Source of the DNA: Nemopilema nomurai
Taxonomy: Eukaryota; Cnidaria; Scyphozoa; Rhizostomeae; Rhizostomatidae
NCBI GenBank assembly: GCA_003864495.1
Contig: ML133395.1
Location: forward strand, 2,616,469 to 2,680,468
Direction: 5' to 3'
Length of the DNA stretch: 64,000 nucleotides
Position 1 is the first letter of the stretch. Every line of letters starts with the position of its first letter. Position numbers and translations under genes: made by a program. Shown here piece after piece: positions 13,801 to 26,047 of the stretch. Below the pieces are notes generated by a model that did not search any database, was not told where the DNA came from, and saw only the letters and a program-made list of their open reading frames with translations.

Positions 13801-15651
13801 CTCATGTATTTGCTAGACAATTCTATAATTTCTTCAAATGTTTGATTAGCTGATCAAAGCAACTGTGTAGTTTCGCATTCCAAATAACAGAAAATTTGTT
13901 GCACCTTTGCAGGATTCTATGCTTACAAAGAATTCCAGTGGCAAACATTCTCTTCTTTACATACACTGCAAAGCATCCGGGCATAAGAAAGTGCAATAAA
14001 CCTTACAAGCAGCCATTGTTGAATTTCATTGCTTTCTTACTGTTAGCCGTTGAGATGTAAGTATTTCTAGCATTGCATTTAATTTCCAATCTGTAAAAAC
14101 TGCTTGATTTATCATAAGAATAAAAGTTATTACCAGGATTGCACTGTTAGGAAGCCAATTATTATTTTATTCTAAGATTAAAGAATATGATTATAGTGAT
14201 AAAATATTTTGATGTTACTTGGAGAAAGATATTAAGTTTGGCCTACACACAACTACATCTTAGTTTTATTACCTCAACCATATCAAGGTTTTTTCATGAG
14301 TCTAAGAAGCCTGCTTTTTTAAATGAAACCAGGAGCTGGCATATTTTTAAGGTGATTGAGCTAGATCAAGGCACCTAAGGGTGATGCAAATCCCAAAGTG
14401 TTGAGATAAATTTGCATTTATGTCTTTTTTTCTTTGACAGAGGGTCATTGCAGCAATTCACCACCCTCTGTGAACAGTATCAACCGTCAATATCAAGGGA
14501 TCCCGTATACTTTGAGGTAAAACTTTATGGCACAGCCATAATTTGCTTGCACATTAGAAAATAATATGACATAAATTGTACTGAGGCTCAGCCTAACCTA
14601 AACCAAATACTGTTAATGTTTAAGTAAGCCAACAATATTCATGTTTATTTAAAGTAAGACTTGTTGATGTTAAAGTGAACCAATTATTATATTGTTTGAC
14701 AAAACCAAGTATTATTCATGTGAAGGTAAAAACTAAGCATTTATCTACTCTCTGCTTAGATCCAGCCAACAAAAGCACATTGATCTTTATGTCATTTAAT
14801 CATAAATAGTACCTCACAGAGAAAAATTTAATTCAATTAAGATTATTATTCTTTGATGGGCAAACAAATATTTCCTGGGTTTTTTTCATATAAGCATGAA
14901 AAGAGCTCATGTTATGTTATGTTTTTTATGTTGTGTTGTGTTATGTTATGGTATTTTATGTTTGTGTTATGTTATGCTATGTCATGTTATCTTGTTATGA
15001 TTTTTTGTTGGAAACTGCTGCCTTTCATGATTTCACCTACACAAAGTTCTCATTTGCTCAGTATTTAGATAAAATTGGTCAGGTGTTTTTTGGACTTCCA
15101 CCCAAAGAAAACCAGAAAAAGGAAGGTTTTATGGGAATGATAGGTATGGTTGTTCAATATTTAATGAAATGCTTTTTGCAATCAAACTTTTGTCTGAAAT
15201 TTTCCACAAATAAAATTGCATATGCTTTTTTCAATATTCCCCTGTTCTAGCAGAAAGTAATGCCATCCAAACAACTCTAACATACTTAACATGTTGAAAG
15301 CAGTGTATTGAACATGTTCTTAACGCTGCAAATATGTTTCTCGGTAATTGTAAAATGTAATGATGCAGTGTTCAAAGTGCTCTAGAATAAGAACTATATA
15401 TATAGCATTCACGCCATCGTCTCTCACATTGTTCAAGAGGGAGGGGGTTCCGTCTGCTTGAAATAGGGAAATGAACTGAAAAATATACATTTATTACAAG
15501 TACAATCACGGTATTCCAACTACTTTTGGCGGGCATTGTTGGTTTAAAGCACTAACAAGATGTCACATCTTTTTAAGATGACCTTATGCGAAATATGATG
15601 GGTGACTCACCAATGGAAGTTGAAGAGGCAGTTGAAGAGGAAGCTGATTAG
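10814..15651 (+). CDS. GET4: GET4 (TRC35), tail-anchored protein targeting factor, 10 exons
   Basis: Exons: 10814-10937, 11523-11601, 12515-12596, 12908-12983, 13138-13208, 13425-13563, 13913-14056, 14441-14516, 15062-15143, 15578-15651. All junctions are GT-AG and phases agree. The product, about 315 aa, matches the length of animal GET4. It is an all-helical repeat protein. Family signatures seen are DGDYYEA, KTLFFR, GHPKIHQ, AVLQ, QPLLNF, LCEQYQPS, YLDKIGQ and FFGLPPK, plus an acidic C-terminus. In the family, GET4 bridges the TRC40/GET3 ATPase and the BAG6-UBL4A chaperone complex in the cytosol, handing tail-anchored membrane proteins to the ER. Exon 1 is out of frame by one base at about 10871-10874 (TTGAAAA where TTGGAAAA restores the family sequence); the total length also needs +1 to be a multiple of three. 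Likely a sequence error. Confidence 0.93.
14900..14998 (+). repeat. TTATG pentanucleotide microsatellite in GET4 intron 8
   Basis: Imperfect repeats of TTATG/TTGTG cover about 100 bases inside the intron between exons 14441-14516 and 15062-15143. Open frames across it are composition artefacts. Confidence 0.85.
15425..15538 (-). mobile_element. One arm of fold-back MITE family A
   Basis: This lies in the last intron of GET4. Its reverse complement begins CAATGCCCGCCAAAAGTAG and continues through a run of Cs to a central AACAATGT, matching the left arm of the element at 51570-51851 almost base for base over about 100 bases. The second arm is missing, so the copy is truncated at the palindrome centre. 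Confidence 0.75.
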
Positions 15652-15659
15652 ATTAACTG

Positions 15660-17430
15660 TTCCAGAAAGCCATTTTGCAGCACCAAACCATGGCTATGAA
15701 GCATGCTCAGTATCTGAAACTGGTAGCATTGTTTGTATGTCTTTTGCCTGTTGAAAATAATCAGTAAGGTTATAAATACCAAGCTGGCAACCAGTTCAAT
15801 CTACTACAGGCTGTCCTTATTCCTTCGAGCAAGATACAGCATTTCAACATTGCAGCTAACATTGACTCTGCAGTTAAACAAACATGTGTTGAAGCTTTCC
15901 ATTATTTGTTTTTGTTGCCCTAAGTGCTTAAATTTATAGATTGTTTATTCAAGACTGTTTGGATATTCAAGATTCATTATTGAGAATTCACAAATATTTG
16001 AAAGCTCCCATGTATTTCTTTCCCCAAAGATTTCCCTGCATTTGTGAAACTCAGGCTACAGCCTGTAATTTAGAAGGCAAACCAACCCTTATTTAATCTT
16101 AATAACCTCTCTGTTGAGTTCATCATATCATAGAAATTTGCTATTTTAGTGGCTTGAAAACCTTACACATGGCAATTACAATCTCTATCAGCTTACCCCA
16201 CCATTGAAGCCATTTTGGAACCATTCCAGGGCCTGGTTTCTTAACCATAATGAATAAATAACTCTGTAGATTTATAATTCGATTTAACACAATTTAGTAT
16301 AATTTAAGAGCTATCTGAAAACAATGAAAATCAAGTCTTTCAATTCACATCTTCTCTCAACCAAACCAAGTTGAATTTGTCTCAAGAGTCTTCACATAGA
16401 CTTCTTACATGGTGTTCTCAGCCCACTGAACAAAATGTGCATTTCCCATTCTTGAACGGCTCTTGAAATCTCTGTTTCGACATATTTTAGAAATTTGATT
16501 CTATTTCAAGCATATATGCGATGAATGGTGTCATTTCCTGCCAACTGAAGCATCACTGCCTGCTTGCTGTACTTTTTAGAAGAACTTCCTCTTTCCCCTG
16601 TGCTAGCATCCAACTTCTACCCCAAATACCGGCACCTCTAGTTCATCATCATTTTCGGTTACAGTACTGAAACATTTTACAAATCTAATACTAATATGAC
16701 CATAAAGTTGGGGTTTGGGTTAAGTTTGGAAATTATGCAGTTAAAATTAAGGGTAACTTTATTGTAAAAGTAGTAGCGTGCTATCTATGTGATTGGTTTT
16801 AAGGATAAATGGGTCATGACAGTTGGTTAAGGTAAACAATTTGTGCTCAACTTGAACAAATTGAAGGGTTTGTTAAAAAAATCCAGAAAAGAATGATCAC
16901 ATTAACCTTAAAAAAAACTAGGAGGTATTCTCACACTTTTTTAAAAAGATATTCCCGAGTTATACAGGAATCTGTTATGGTTGGCATGCAGGAATGGTTT
17001 CAAAAATATGCAAGGATTTTCTTCGTAGAAAACTTTTGTTTATATTGAATACATAGTTATTAAAGTCCGGACGATTCCTTCACGTAGTTTAGTTACTAAA
17101 GTTGAAACAAAAGGTTTTATAATTTAAACACAAGACTGAAACATGCAAGTGTAATCGTCCGAATTCATGTATAACGAGTCAAAAACAGCTGATTTAATCG
17201 AGAGAAAATTCTTGGAAGTTGGTCGACTCTTTCTTAATTGGTGTTTTGAAGCAGCTAAGGTCAATCCTCGAGTCCTGGGATCTTGATGTCGTAATTTCCC
17301 ACTTCAAGGTCTCCAAGTCTAGTTGATGCTACAAAGAACACGAGAAAACTGGCTTGAAGCATTTCGTGAATATTTTTAGGAAGATGACTGATTCAATGCT
17401 GAATGTGCTAAGCTCATGGTTAAGATCGCT
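15660..17430. other. Non-coding stretch 3' of GET4
   Basis: AT-rich, no coding potential beyond short chance frames, no recognisable RNA or repeat. Confidence 0.5.
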
Positions 17431-18044
17431 TCATTCAGGAATTGCATGCCACCCTCGCATCTGACCAAAAAACTAGAGCCAATTCGTCCTTGAATACACC
17501 CAACTGACAATTCTTGAATAGAGTCGAGCAAAGTATTGCGTTGAAATCCTTCGCTTCAATACCGAAGCAGCTTGAGCTTACTATTGAATTCTCTGATAGT
17601 GTCGTCAAACCATGCAAGAAGCGCATTACACCCCTTAACGGTGTTTTTTCTGTGAAAAACTTGTTACAACTTGACATTTTCTTCATACTGGAACTTTCTT
17701 GGTGACAAAGTCTCAAAGTAGCACAAGGTAAGAAGAACTATTGCAAATATTTCACAAACCAATCGCTAGTGTGTTGCTGTGGAGCCTATATCGCACACTC
17801 TTTAAGGCATGTAATAGAATGGGTTTGTTAAGTGGTCCTATGACCAACTTATTGATTTATAGGGACGTACTGAAAAATTTTTCAAGAAATAGCACATTAT
17901 GAGATGACAAGAGAAGAATTTTGTGGAACAAAGAGCACCAAAGTTGCAAAGCCACGATTCTAAGAATCAATGTGAGACATCAGCTTCAAACATGCACAGA
18001 CAAAAACCCTCCCGATATGCAAAAATTGGAACAGCTATGCTTGT

Positions 18045-18242
18045 TCAAATCTGAAAACTTTGCCAAACCTTTTTCACAGCCATTGTCTGACGATACTTGA
18101 TCAGGTCGATTTCTTTATCTATTGCCCCGATTCTTTTGTACGTTTTCCTGAATTCCTTTGAAATTTCATCTCGCAATTTGAAGTGACTGCTTTTTGTTTC
18201 TTGTAAGTCCTTTGATAGGAATTTTACTTTTTCTCCAGTTAT
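18045..18242 (-). CDS. Possible terminal exon encoding a coiled coil
   Basis: On the minus strand an acceptor (TTTATTGCAG) precedes an open frame of about 65 codons ending at 18045. The peptide is rich in Lys, Glu and Leu with heptad-like spacing (GEKVKFLSKDLQET, DEISKEFRKTYKRI, DKEIDLIKYRQ), so a coiled coil is likely. A possible upstream exon at 18263-18469 (start MSRADNPKCR) lies next to it, but I cannot join the two with confidence. Family not recognised. It could be a small expressed gene or a relic. Confidence 0.3.
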   Translation of the reverse strand: MTGEKVKFLSKDLQETKSSHFKLRDEISKEFRKTYKRIGAIDKEIDLIKYRQTMAVKKVWQSFQI

Positions 18243-19153
18243 CTGCAATAAACCGCAACAAATTATCTCCCAGAGACTGATGCGACCGCATCAATATCGG
18301 GACACCTGGGAAATGCGGACGTTTCTTGTGTTCTACAGAGCATTGCATAACAATAAAAATATAGATTCCAATTGTTGAAACCTATTCTTGAATCCTTAAG
18401 AGCACGCCGTGAAACAATATCTATCAATGCAAACATGATTCTGCATTTGGGATTATCTGCTCGAGACATAATTATTCATTTAGGATTATCTCATCGGGGC
18501 CTTTGCCGGTTATCATAAAAAGAGGCTATTCTCCAATAGCTTTTCCGATGTACCTCTCCAAGATGGCTCTATTTTTCGAGAGACACGAATTGCTCAAGAA
18601 AGTCACTTTTCTTAGCAGTTTCTTAGCAGGGAGTAGCAGGGAGCAAATAGTTCGCTTTCCCTAACTTAAGAAAGTAACCTCCCTATATACCTGAGAAATC
18701 ATACCTTGGCATTAGAGATTCACAGAATTGGTGCCATTAACTGGCATTTAGGAATCTTTAAAGACGTACCTAGACAATCTGCGTATTCGATGGTCTGATA
18801 CATAAAACAGTTTTCAAAATGATGTCATGGGATTGAAATTTTAAAGGATCGCAACTAAGATGTATAAATAGCAAAAACGATCCCTAATACTCATTTTCAT
18901 CACATCATAATACTGTGATATATAAAGATACAATGCCTGTATATCGGTTTGTTGTAAGAGTGCTCAAATGTTAAAGTATAGCTAGACATACACTAAGTAC
19001 ATCTCCTGATGAGTGGAAAACCACGAAACAGGCTTGTCGAGATGCAGAGTTTAGTCTTTTGACTCTTTTCTTCTTCGTGTATATATAAAGATAGATATTT
19101 ATCTTTCCTACGCTTGTAAATGCAAAAGCGCCTTTACCAAAACTCAGTCGCAT

Positions 19154-19375
19154 ATGCAATTGTCCATCAAATACATAATCACAAGTAGCATTATTTTTCT
19201 ATCAACTTTTAGTTCAGTCTATCGGTTAGAGGAAATACCGAAGACATGTGGACCTTCTGCGTATTATCTATCAAAAGGACTAGTTGGATTACCTTTAGAA
19301 ACTATAGAAACTCTAAACCATGTTACCAACAGCACGGAAATGGCTTTGCTAATTATCCCAATTAAAACACCCTAA
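19154..19375 (+). CDS. Candidate small secreted protein, 73 aa
   Basis: ATG at 19154 opens a frame whose first 23 residues form a classic signal peptide (short charged start, then IIFLSTFSSV) followed by a short mature region with one Cys and one NST glycosylation site. A TATAAA box sits at 19084-19089, about 70 bases upstream, and an AATAAA signal at 19539-19544. The frame alone would be weak evidence; the three signals together make a small gene plausible. Family not recognised. Confidence 0.3.
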   Translation: MQLSIKYIITSSIIFLSTFSSVYRLEEIPKTCGPSAYYLSKGLVGLPLETIETLNHVTNSTEMALLIIPIKTP

Positions 19376-20118
19376 ACACAAAACATAGTATAAAAATGGT
19401 TTGAACTGTTTGCATACTTTGCTCTCGAACTTGATATCTTCGACTTGAGAGTGGATGTCATCCACGCCTCTCTTGACTTGCTCAAATTCCTAGGAAAAGC
19501 AGTGTACGCTGAGATTCTAAGTTTAGCTTCGAAAAAGGAATAAAGGAGATGACAGAGATACGATAGACAACTTGATGAGTAATTGGACGTTTTGATGCTT
19601 AATCTGACTACCAAAAGAGCTTCCACTTTGCACCAGAACAAGATGAATCTTGTGTTTTCGTAAAACTACGAAATGAATCTGATGCTAAAGCTTTGCATAG
19701 CACCCATTTCATGGTCTACAAATCAACGAACAAATATTTAGCTTGGTGCTATAAGCATTGCAATGGTCTGCTAGGGTCTAAGTCAATCCATAAGTCTAAC
19801 AGGGCTCTTAGCCTAGAGCACAAAATGAGTATTTGTTTAGGATTTTTCATATAATTACTATAATTTTTGTTGTTTCAGGTATTATCATTGATAACGAAGA
19901 AAACGGTTTATAATTAATAAGAAAAACGCAACCTAAATCACAGTCAAATCCTAAAATAAAAACACAGCAAATCGAATCAAACCGCATATAGAACTAATAA
20001 GTCATCAAATAATTATAACCTCGTAAAATCCTTTTAAGGAATTTTTTGAGAAGGTATTTTGCTACTTTGCAAAGTGCTTATCATTTGATTGGCGTTAAGT
20101 AGATGATTTCATTAAAAA

Positions 20119-20349
20119 TTAATGCACCTTTCTAATCAGTAGAACGTCTTCTGATTGCTGGGCGCACTTTTCGAACTCCGCGAGTAGCTGCCATAAGTAC
20201 TGTTTCCGAGACGGCCTCCTTGAAAAGCCGCCACAGTCGCCTCTCTCGCCAAATGGCACGTGATTCAAATTTTCCCAAGGAACCCGACGATCTGGTTGCT
20301 GCTGGCTCTCTGAAAGCTTGTCCATGTAACTGTAATTCGACCGGTGCAT
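20119..20349 (-). CDS. Candidate small protein, 76 aa
   Basis: On the minus strand an ATG in good context (CAAAATGC) at 20349 opens a 76-codon frame to a stop at 20119. The composition looks genuinely coding: charged and aromatic residues are spread evenly, with a helical C-terminal stretch QYLWQLLAEFEKCAQQSED. No signal peptide, membrane segment or known domain. The same DNA is also open in a second minus frame (20132-20437), so one of the two is a shadow. I prefer this one for its start context and composition. Function unknown. Confidence 0.35.
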   Translation of the reverse strand: MHRSNYSYMDKLSESQQQPDRRVPWENLNHVPFGERGDCGGFSRRPSRKQYLWQLLAEFEKCAQQSEDVLLIRKVH

Positions 20350-21357
20350 TTTGAATGTTGACACTGGATTCCTTGTTCAATGAATGTTCCCACTTTGATC
20401 GGCGTATAGTAATATTTTGCAGGCCACGAGCATGCATTAGCTTCTTATCAATACTCGTCTGACGTCACAATTTGCTCCTTCGCATCACAAACGCGTGAAA
20501 ATCCTTTTTACTTGGGTTGATTCCTCTTGTAATATACCAAGCCTTTCAAATGCCAGTCATCGCCATTAGGATGGATGCTCATAGTTTCTGACAGTGCAAG
20601 TTACTGCGAGTGAAAAATACGAAGATGACAGGAAACGAAAAGAAGAACTCCAATACGACAGGAAACAGAGAACAGCCTTCTAAAACTTTGGCAAAAGATG
20701 CGACATCTGCTGAGCTAGGAGTATTTTCACAGACTCATAACAGAGACTTATCAAATTTCAATGAAATAAGCGTTGAAGAGTGAGAGTAAGACCCCGTTGA
20801 TACTGGGTAGAAAACTTTCTCAAGCTTTCTTTGACCTATACCTTGAGTTATCAAAAATAAGAAAACTTGTTTTTCCCTCACTTAGCAAAATCTCGTGGAG
20901 CCACTGTGCGCCAAGGACCTCTGAATTTATTTAGATAAAGCCTTCGACCGCAGTACAATGGCCATGAGCCACCTGAAATGTCTTTGCTAAGAATGGTGTG
21001 GCAGCTGTCACCCGTTAGCACCAGGTCACGTGCTTTTTCTCCTGCAAAAACATTACTCCGCTGTCTGGCGGGCTTCATATTGTCGACCTCTTGGCTTAGT
21101 GAAGCCGTTCAGGTGTTGGGAACTCTGGCTTCAAAGGCAAAAGAAACGATAACTCTGTACGCGATTCTAAAAAGACATTTGAAAACATTTGCAAGACATT
21201 CGTCGTGCGACGACTAGACAATAAAAACGGAAATTCATAGCAGATCGTTGAACACAGCCAATTATCTTGAACAGAAGACAGCACTGAGGTATCAATCAAA
21301 TTGAACTCAACGGAGTATCGGACTGGAACAGGAAACATAAATAACACAGGAGGCAAA

Positions 21358-22317
21358 ATGAAAGGGACAATCACCAGCAACAATATCACTGGCCAATGCA
21401 GAAGCCTCGTCCTGCCACCAGAGAAAGACGTATTATCATGGGCGATACTTATCGGCTTATTCATCCCTATAAACCTGGCAGCGAATACTGCGCTTATCGT
21501 TGCCTTGAAGAAGACAGAACAGATCAAAAGCATATCGAACACGTTCATTGCAATAATGGGCTTCTCTGACCTTTTTTCGGGGATGCTGTCCTTGCCGCTA
21601 CTGGAGGCATACATGCTGACAAGCTTCAAGTACCAGTGTGGTATTGCCAAACTCGTGGAAAGCGTCATCTTCTTCTCTTACTCTTTCTCGAGCTTCGTTT
21701 TGATGGGCATCTCAGTCGACCGTTACATGCACGTGGTGAAGCCGCAATTATACCGGACCGTGCAGACCAGGTATACGATGGGCATTTGGTCGGTCAGTTC
21801 TTTCTTCGCTTCTATCGGCATCACTTGTGTGATTTCCATGCACTCCTCGCTAGCACTGCAAGCCTTTTTTCTTCTGTCCACCTTCTTCTTCATTGGCTGT
21901 CTAACGGCCTTGTACAACAAGGTAATCGGCGTCCTCACTAGAAATCAAATAATTACTGTGAGCTGGAAAGCTGAAGATGGAAGCGTCTTATCAGCCTCAA
22001 GAGAGAGGTTGGCTAAACAACGGACCAACTTGTTCAAGCTTTCAGCTACGAAGACCGTTCGTCTGGTACTTCTAGCTGCATGCTTGTCTTATATTCCATT
22101 CAATGTGACGTCCTGCGTTTTGGCTTACTTTGACTACAAGGTCCAGGAAATATCGAGCTTCAATTTCTATATCCTGCACCAACTGGCCCTGGTTTTACTC
22201 CTGAGCACAAGTTTTACCAGCTCCTGCATCATTATATACGGGAACAGCAAGTGTCGCAGGTTCCTTTGCAAGTGTTCGCGAAACAAAACTTCTGACAAAC
22301 CGAAAACAGGACTGTGA
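21358..22317 (+). CDS. Intronless class A (rhodopsin-like) G-protein-coupled receptor, 319 aa
   Basis: The first in-frame ATG is 21358; an in-frame stop lies at 21268. Seven hydrophobic segments are visible. Landmarks: two N-glycosylation sites in the short N-terminus, TM1 Asn (AANTALI), TM2 Asp (GFSDLFSG), TM3 with a Cys at its outer end and VDRYMHVVKP (DRY box), TM4 Trp (GIWSVSS), a basic third loop, TM6 Pro (LSYIPF). TM7 lacks NPxxY; the equivalent place reads SSCIIIYG. I also see no Cys in the second extracellular loop to pair with TM3. The tail is Cys- and Lys-rich and may be palmitoylated. Single-exon GPCRs of this kind are abundant in cnidarians. The ligand cannot be told; it should sit in the plasma membrane. 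Confidence 0.9.
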   Translation: MKGTITSNNITGQCRSLVLPPEKDVLSWAILIGLFIPINLAANTALIVALKKTEQIKSISNTFIAIMGFSDLFSGMLSLPLLEAYMLTSFKYQCGIAKLVESVIFFSYSFSSFVLMGISVDRYMHVVKPQLYRTVQTRYTMGIWSVSSFFASIGITCVISMHSSLALQAFFLLSTFFFIGCLTALYNKVIGVLTRNQIITVSWKAEDGSVLSASRERLAKQRTNLFKLSATKTVRLVLLAACLSYIPFNVTSCVLAYFDYKVQEISSFNFYILHQLALVLLLSTSFTSSCIIIYGNSKCRRFLCKCSRNKTSDKPKTGL

Positions 22318-22329
22318 TGGTGACCACAG

Positions 22330-25300
22330 CAAGCATGTGCATAGGTATATGATGACACTGTCAATTGTTGCACTGTTCTCTTGAAGCACGGCATCCAAAG
22401 CAAGTGAGCTCCAGTGTTGGCAGTCAGAAGGGCCGTACTAGCGAAGCAACTTGGACGGAAATCCAACTACAATCATGCTCTTCAATAGCGGATGAATTTC
22501 TAAGTGCCAATTTCTCCTCTCTTTGGAAACTTTGCATGTACTGTTTTTTAAAAAACTACCAAGCCATAGCCGGTTTATAAAAAAAACCTTTTAATTACAG
22601 TGACAACGTGGAAGGTAAACACGAAAAGCCTCGCGGTCATATGAGCGTAAAATCCCGCGGTTATACGAAACAATCCCGCGGGCATAGATGTTTCTTATAC
22701 TGCTGAAAGTGCAGGGCGATCGATTCATATCAATGCGACACACAACGAGTATCAAATCGACTTGTTCGTCTGCACATTAGGATTTATGTAGTATAGATAC
22801 GTCTTTTGAAGTATATGTAGTTTCACTTGTAACATAACTGCTTGCTTGAAATTTATAAATGATTGTAAGTAAATCAACGAGTTTCTTTCAAGAGCTTCCT
22901 CCAGATCCTATACGGTACATGAACGATTTTAAGGTCTTTCTGGATACTTCTTGTGTCTTCCAAGCATAAAAAAGCAATAAAATTATCACTTGAAAAGTGA
23001 AATACCAAGAAATGAATTTAGTGAATCACAAAGAACTTGAACATTTTAAGACAGAAGATTTTCACCTATTTCTTTCTGTCTTGCTAGTGGAAGTAGCACT
23101 GAAGTTCTGAATTACAAATCCGCTCCAAATGAGATTAATCTTCGGGACATATCTGGCCCTAGACAAGTTTTTGCAAATGTTTTTTTATACCAAAAACTTG
23201 ATACTTTCGAGGTAACGTTTAGTCCAAACTTCAGCCTCGCGCGAGCTGAAGCAGCTAGGGAATTGCGTCTCATCTCAAAGGAATAAGTTATTTCACAGCT
23301 AGTGATTATTCGCGTTGCAACAAGTCTTTGAAATTTCTCTTTATGACAATCATGTCAATAAAATTTTAATCCAGACCTTTAAGTAAATGTTTCAGTTTTT
23401 CATCACCCTTTCGGCTGCAAACGGTAGACTGGCCTGCTGGGAACATCTGCTTCTTGCCCTAAGTAGCATTCGAGGCGAGAGCAAATTTTAAACCGGGGCA
23501 GTGGGTGGGTGAGAAATTGCAGCCTCTGCCCAAGCTGGGCGGTTTTCAAACATCTTCTTTGATTTTTCGTAAGTCGGGTATGAATAGGGTGTTTGACCTG
23601 GGCATGACCAACCGCCCAGAGTCAAGTCAGTTACTGGGAGTTTTTAGCTTCTAGCGGGCCTTGTATTGTAAGCCATTGCTTTGCAACTCTGTAGTTTAAT
23701 TAAAATGCTTTTTTGCATTCGGTCGTGTTGCTCACGTACTAAATAAGACGTCCAGACTTTAAACTGAAGCCAAGTCCATTATGCTACAGTTAACAAAAGG
23801 CAACCACGAGTCCAGAATTCGCTGCAGGCATTTCGAGGGCAAAGGACAAGATCTGAAATAGTTCAAAAAAGGTTAATTGCGGGTCAGTTAAAGGTCAACC
23901 ATAGGTCAAGATCTAAGTCTGGGAAAACGCTGTGGACAAAACGGCTCAAAGGATATTGAACAAGTCCATTACATAGATGAATACCTTGGTTCGGCATCAA
24001 TTAGCCCTCCATAACTTTTGGTCCTCTTGCTGCACTTAGTTTGGTCCTTGCATCTATCGTTTCGGGTTCATCTACTGTCTTTGGCTAATTGACATCTCTT
24101 GTTTCATTGGCGCATAGTTAGGCCTACAAGATGCGATTGTATCATGACAGGATTCAGAGTGCAAATACTGGCAGGTGCGTCCGTTCCATCAGCATCTTGT
24201 ATTTTCGTGCACTTTCCATCTTTGTGGATTCACTGTAGCTTCGTGCTGTTCAATGTTCTATCACTGACGTGCACTTTATCAATCCGTCATAAACTGGACC
24301 GAAAGACCTTCGAAAACGTTTTAGAAGATTGCCGGTGACGGACCCAAGCAGGCTGAATGACTCTCAAAGCCATCTATAATACGCGATTCCTTGGTCTTGC
24401 TTCTACTGCTACACGTGCCATTTAACATCATCACATTCATAACGAGGCTGCAGGTGGTAATGAGGCTATTCTTAGGATGACTGAGAGGCTGGCAGGCTTT
24501 TGGGCAGGGTGCAATGATACAGTCCCCGGGACAGCCAATGCCCGCGGTATTATCCAGTACACAACGCATGTAACAACAACGCATGTATGTAACAACTGCC
24601 TTGCAGAGAAGAAGATACCAAGACAGTCATTAGCCAATACGGGCTCTATGTAACAAGCACCTGATACATATGGAGAACCGAGAGGTGTGTGGTCTGTACT
24701 ACAGATACGTGTTCAAACTACAACTCTTGTTTCTTCCTGTTCGGCTTTGGAGAGCCGACTTATGATAAATGAGAATTTGATGTTCGAGGCAACAGCAACA
24801 ACGGTCTTTTCAGCCTCGCTTTGAGCCTATAAAATACTGGCAGCCTCGTGTTGAAGCACTGGTAACGAAGGCATGTAATTATTCACGCGAAGCTGTGACA
24901 GTTGATTAGATTGTAGGGAGAGCGGGAAAAGGGCAACTTACTAGAATGGTAGCTAATTGGAACTGGGATGATCACGTGACAACGGGGATGACGAAGGTGG
25001 CAATATGTGCTGGAATGCTGAAGAAGATTCGAATGCGTGATTGGATTTTGCATCCAAATATCGCACTAGATATTGCATCCAAATGAATTGATTTGCTTTG
25101 ATGGGCAATGCATTGTGCAAGGATAAATGCCTGTCCTGCATTAGCTGCCTTCAATGTCGAATATGGCAATGATGCTGAAATACCAAAGCAAAACTAACAC
25201 CAACTGAGGAGAGAAAGATAATCGAAAATCGCTATGTAATTAAATTCAACAACATCTGTCGATTCCAACTTTTTGCGATTCAGTAAAACCTGAAAACTTA

Positions 25301-25940
25301 ACAAATAGAAAATGAAAACCCTGCTTTTGGAGCAGCTGGTGATTTTCACATCACTTTACAAAAAAACAGTATTGCAATGTGTGGTTGAAATAATAGTGCT
25401 TGTTTATCAATTGACACCAGTCATTACTCAGTCTATGAGGAGCGAAGAAATTGCATATGTTAACTAAACACATATCAGAAAAATTAACATGTAAGTCAAG
25501 TTGCCGCTGACCATAAGAGCCTCTTCTGATGTATATTCAGGATACATAAGGTAACCACTTGCCTGCTCCTAACAGAAAGTTCTCACTCTCGACATATGCT
25601 CGTGGTTTTATCAAAACAATCTCAACTGAAGAGCATTACTGCTAGTAAAAAACCGTTTCCTACTAACAGATATTAAAATAATTTCCTTGTTTATTGTATC
25701 ATCGGCAAAAGGAGTTAGTACGAAAGATGGACATTTTAAAAACATTCAACAAACATTTTTTAACAGAACAAAACTCTTATGAGGCAACTGTACAAAATTA
25801 AATTTGAAAAATTTTCAGCACTTTCTATAAAAAATATTTGAATTTATAGGTCTTCAACAAGTTGCGAATTCTGAGAACTAAATTGATAATTTTCTTAAAA
25901 TAAAGATAAAGTAAGCATTGGTGCACTTGTCATTCAAATG
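22330..25940. other. Non-coding stretch, no supported gene
   Basis: Contains a short triplicated motif around CCCGCGG at 22630-22690 and a GC-richer patch at 23430-23640, but no gene I can support. A Cys-rich minus frame at 24321-24584 has no signal peptide or splice context. Confidence 0.5.
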
Positions 25941-25957
25941 TTTCAATGATGTCAGAA

Positions 25958-25963
25958 TATAAA
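25958..25963 (+). promoter_or_regulatory. TATA box of candidate peptide gene
   Basis: TATAAA lies 85 bases upstream of the ATG at 26048, a normal distance for a core promoter with a short 5' UTR. Confidence 0.4.
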
Positions 25964-26047
25964 ACTGAGGGAGCACCACACATTTGCAAAAGACCCCATT
26001 TTGCCACTGCGTTGATAGAAAACTACCAGCTTAAGAAAAGCTTTAAT

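Noticed and set aside
17430..17720. Minus-strand open frames, possible degenerate gene
   Set aside because: Two competing frames, neither with a recognisable family; a short stretch (ALLAWFDDTIREFNS) looks protein-like but is stopped soon after.
24321..24637. Cys-rich minus frames, possible secreted protein
   Set aside because: No signal peptide, splice site or regular Cys spacing; two overlapping frames are equally open.
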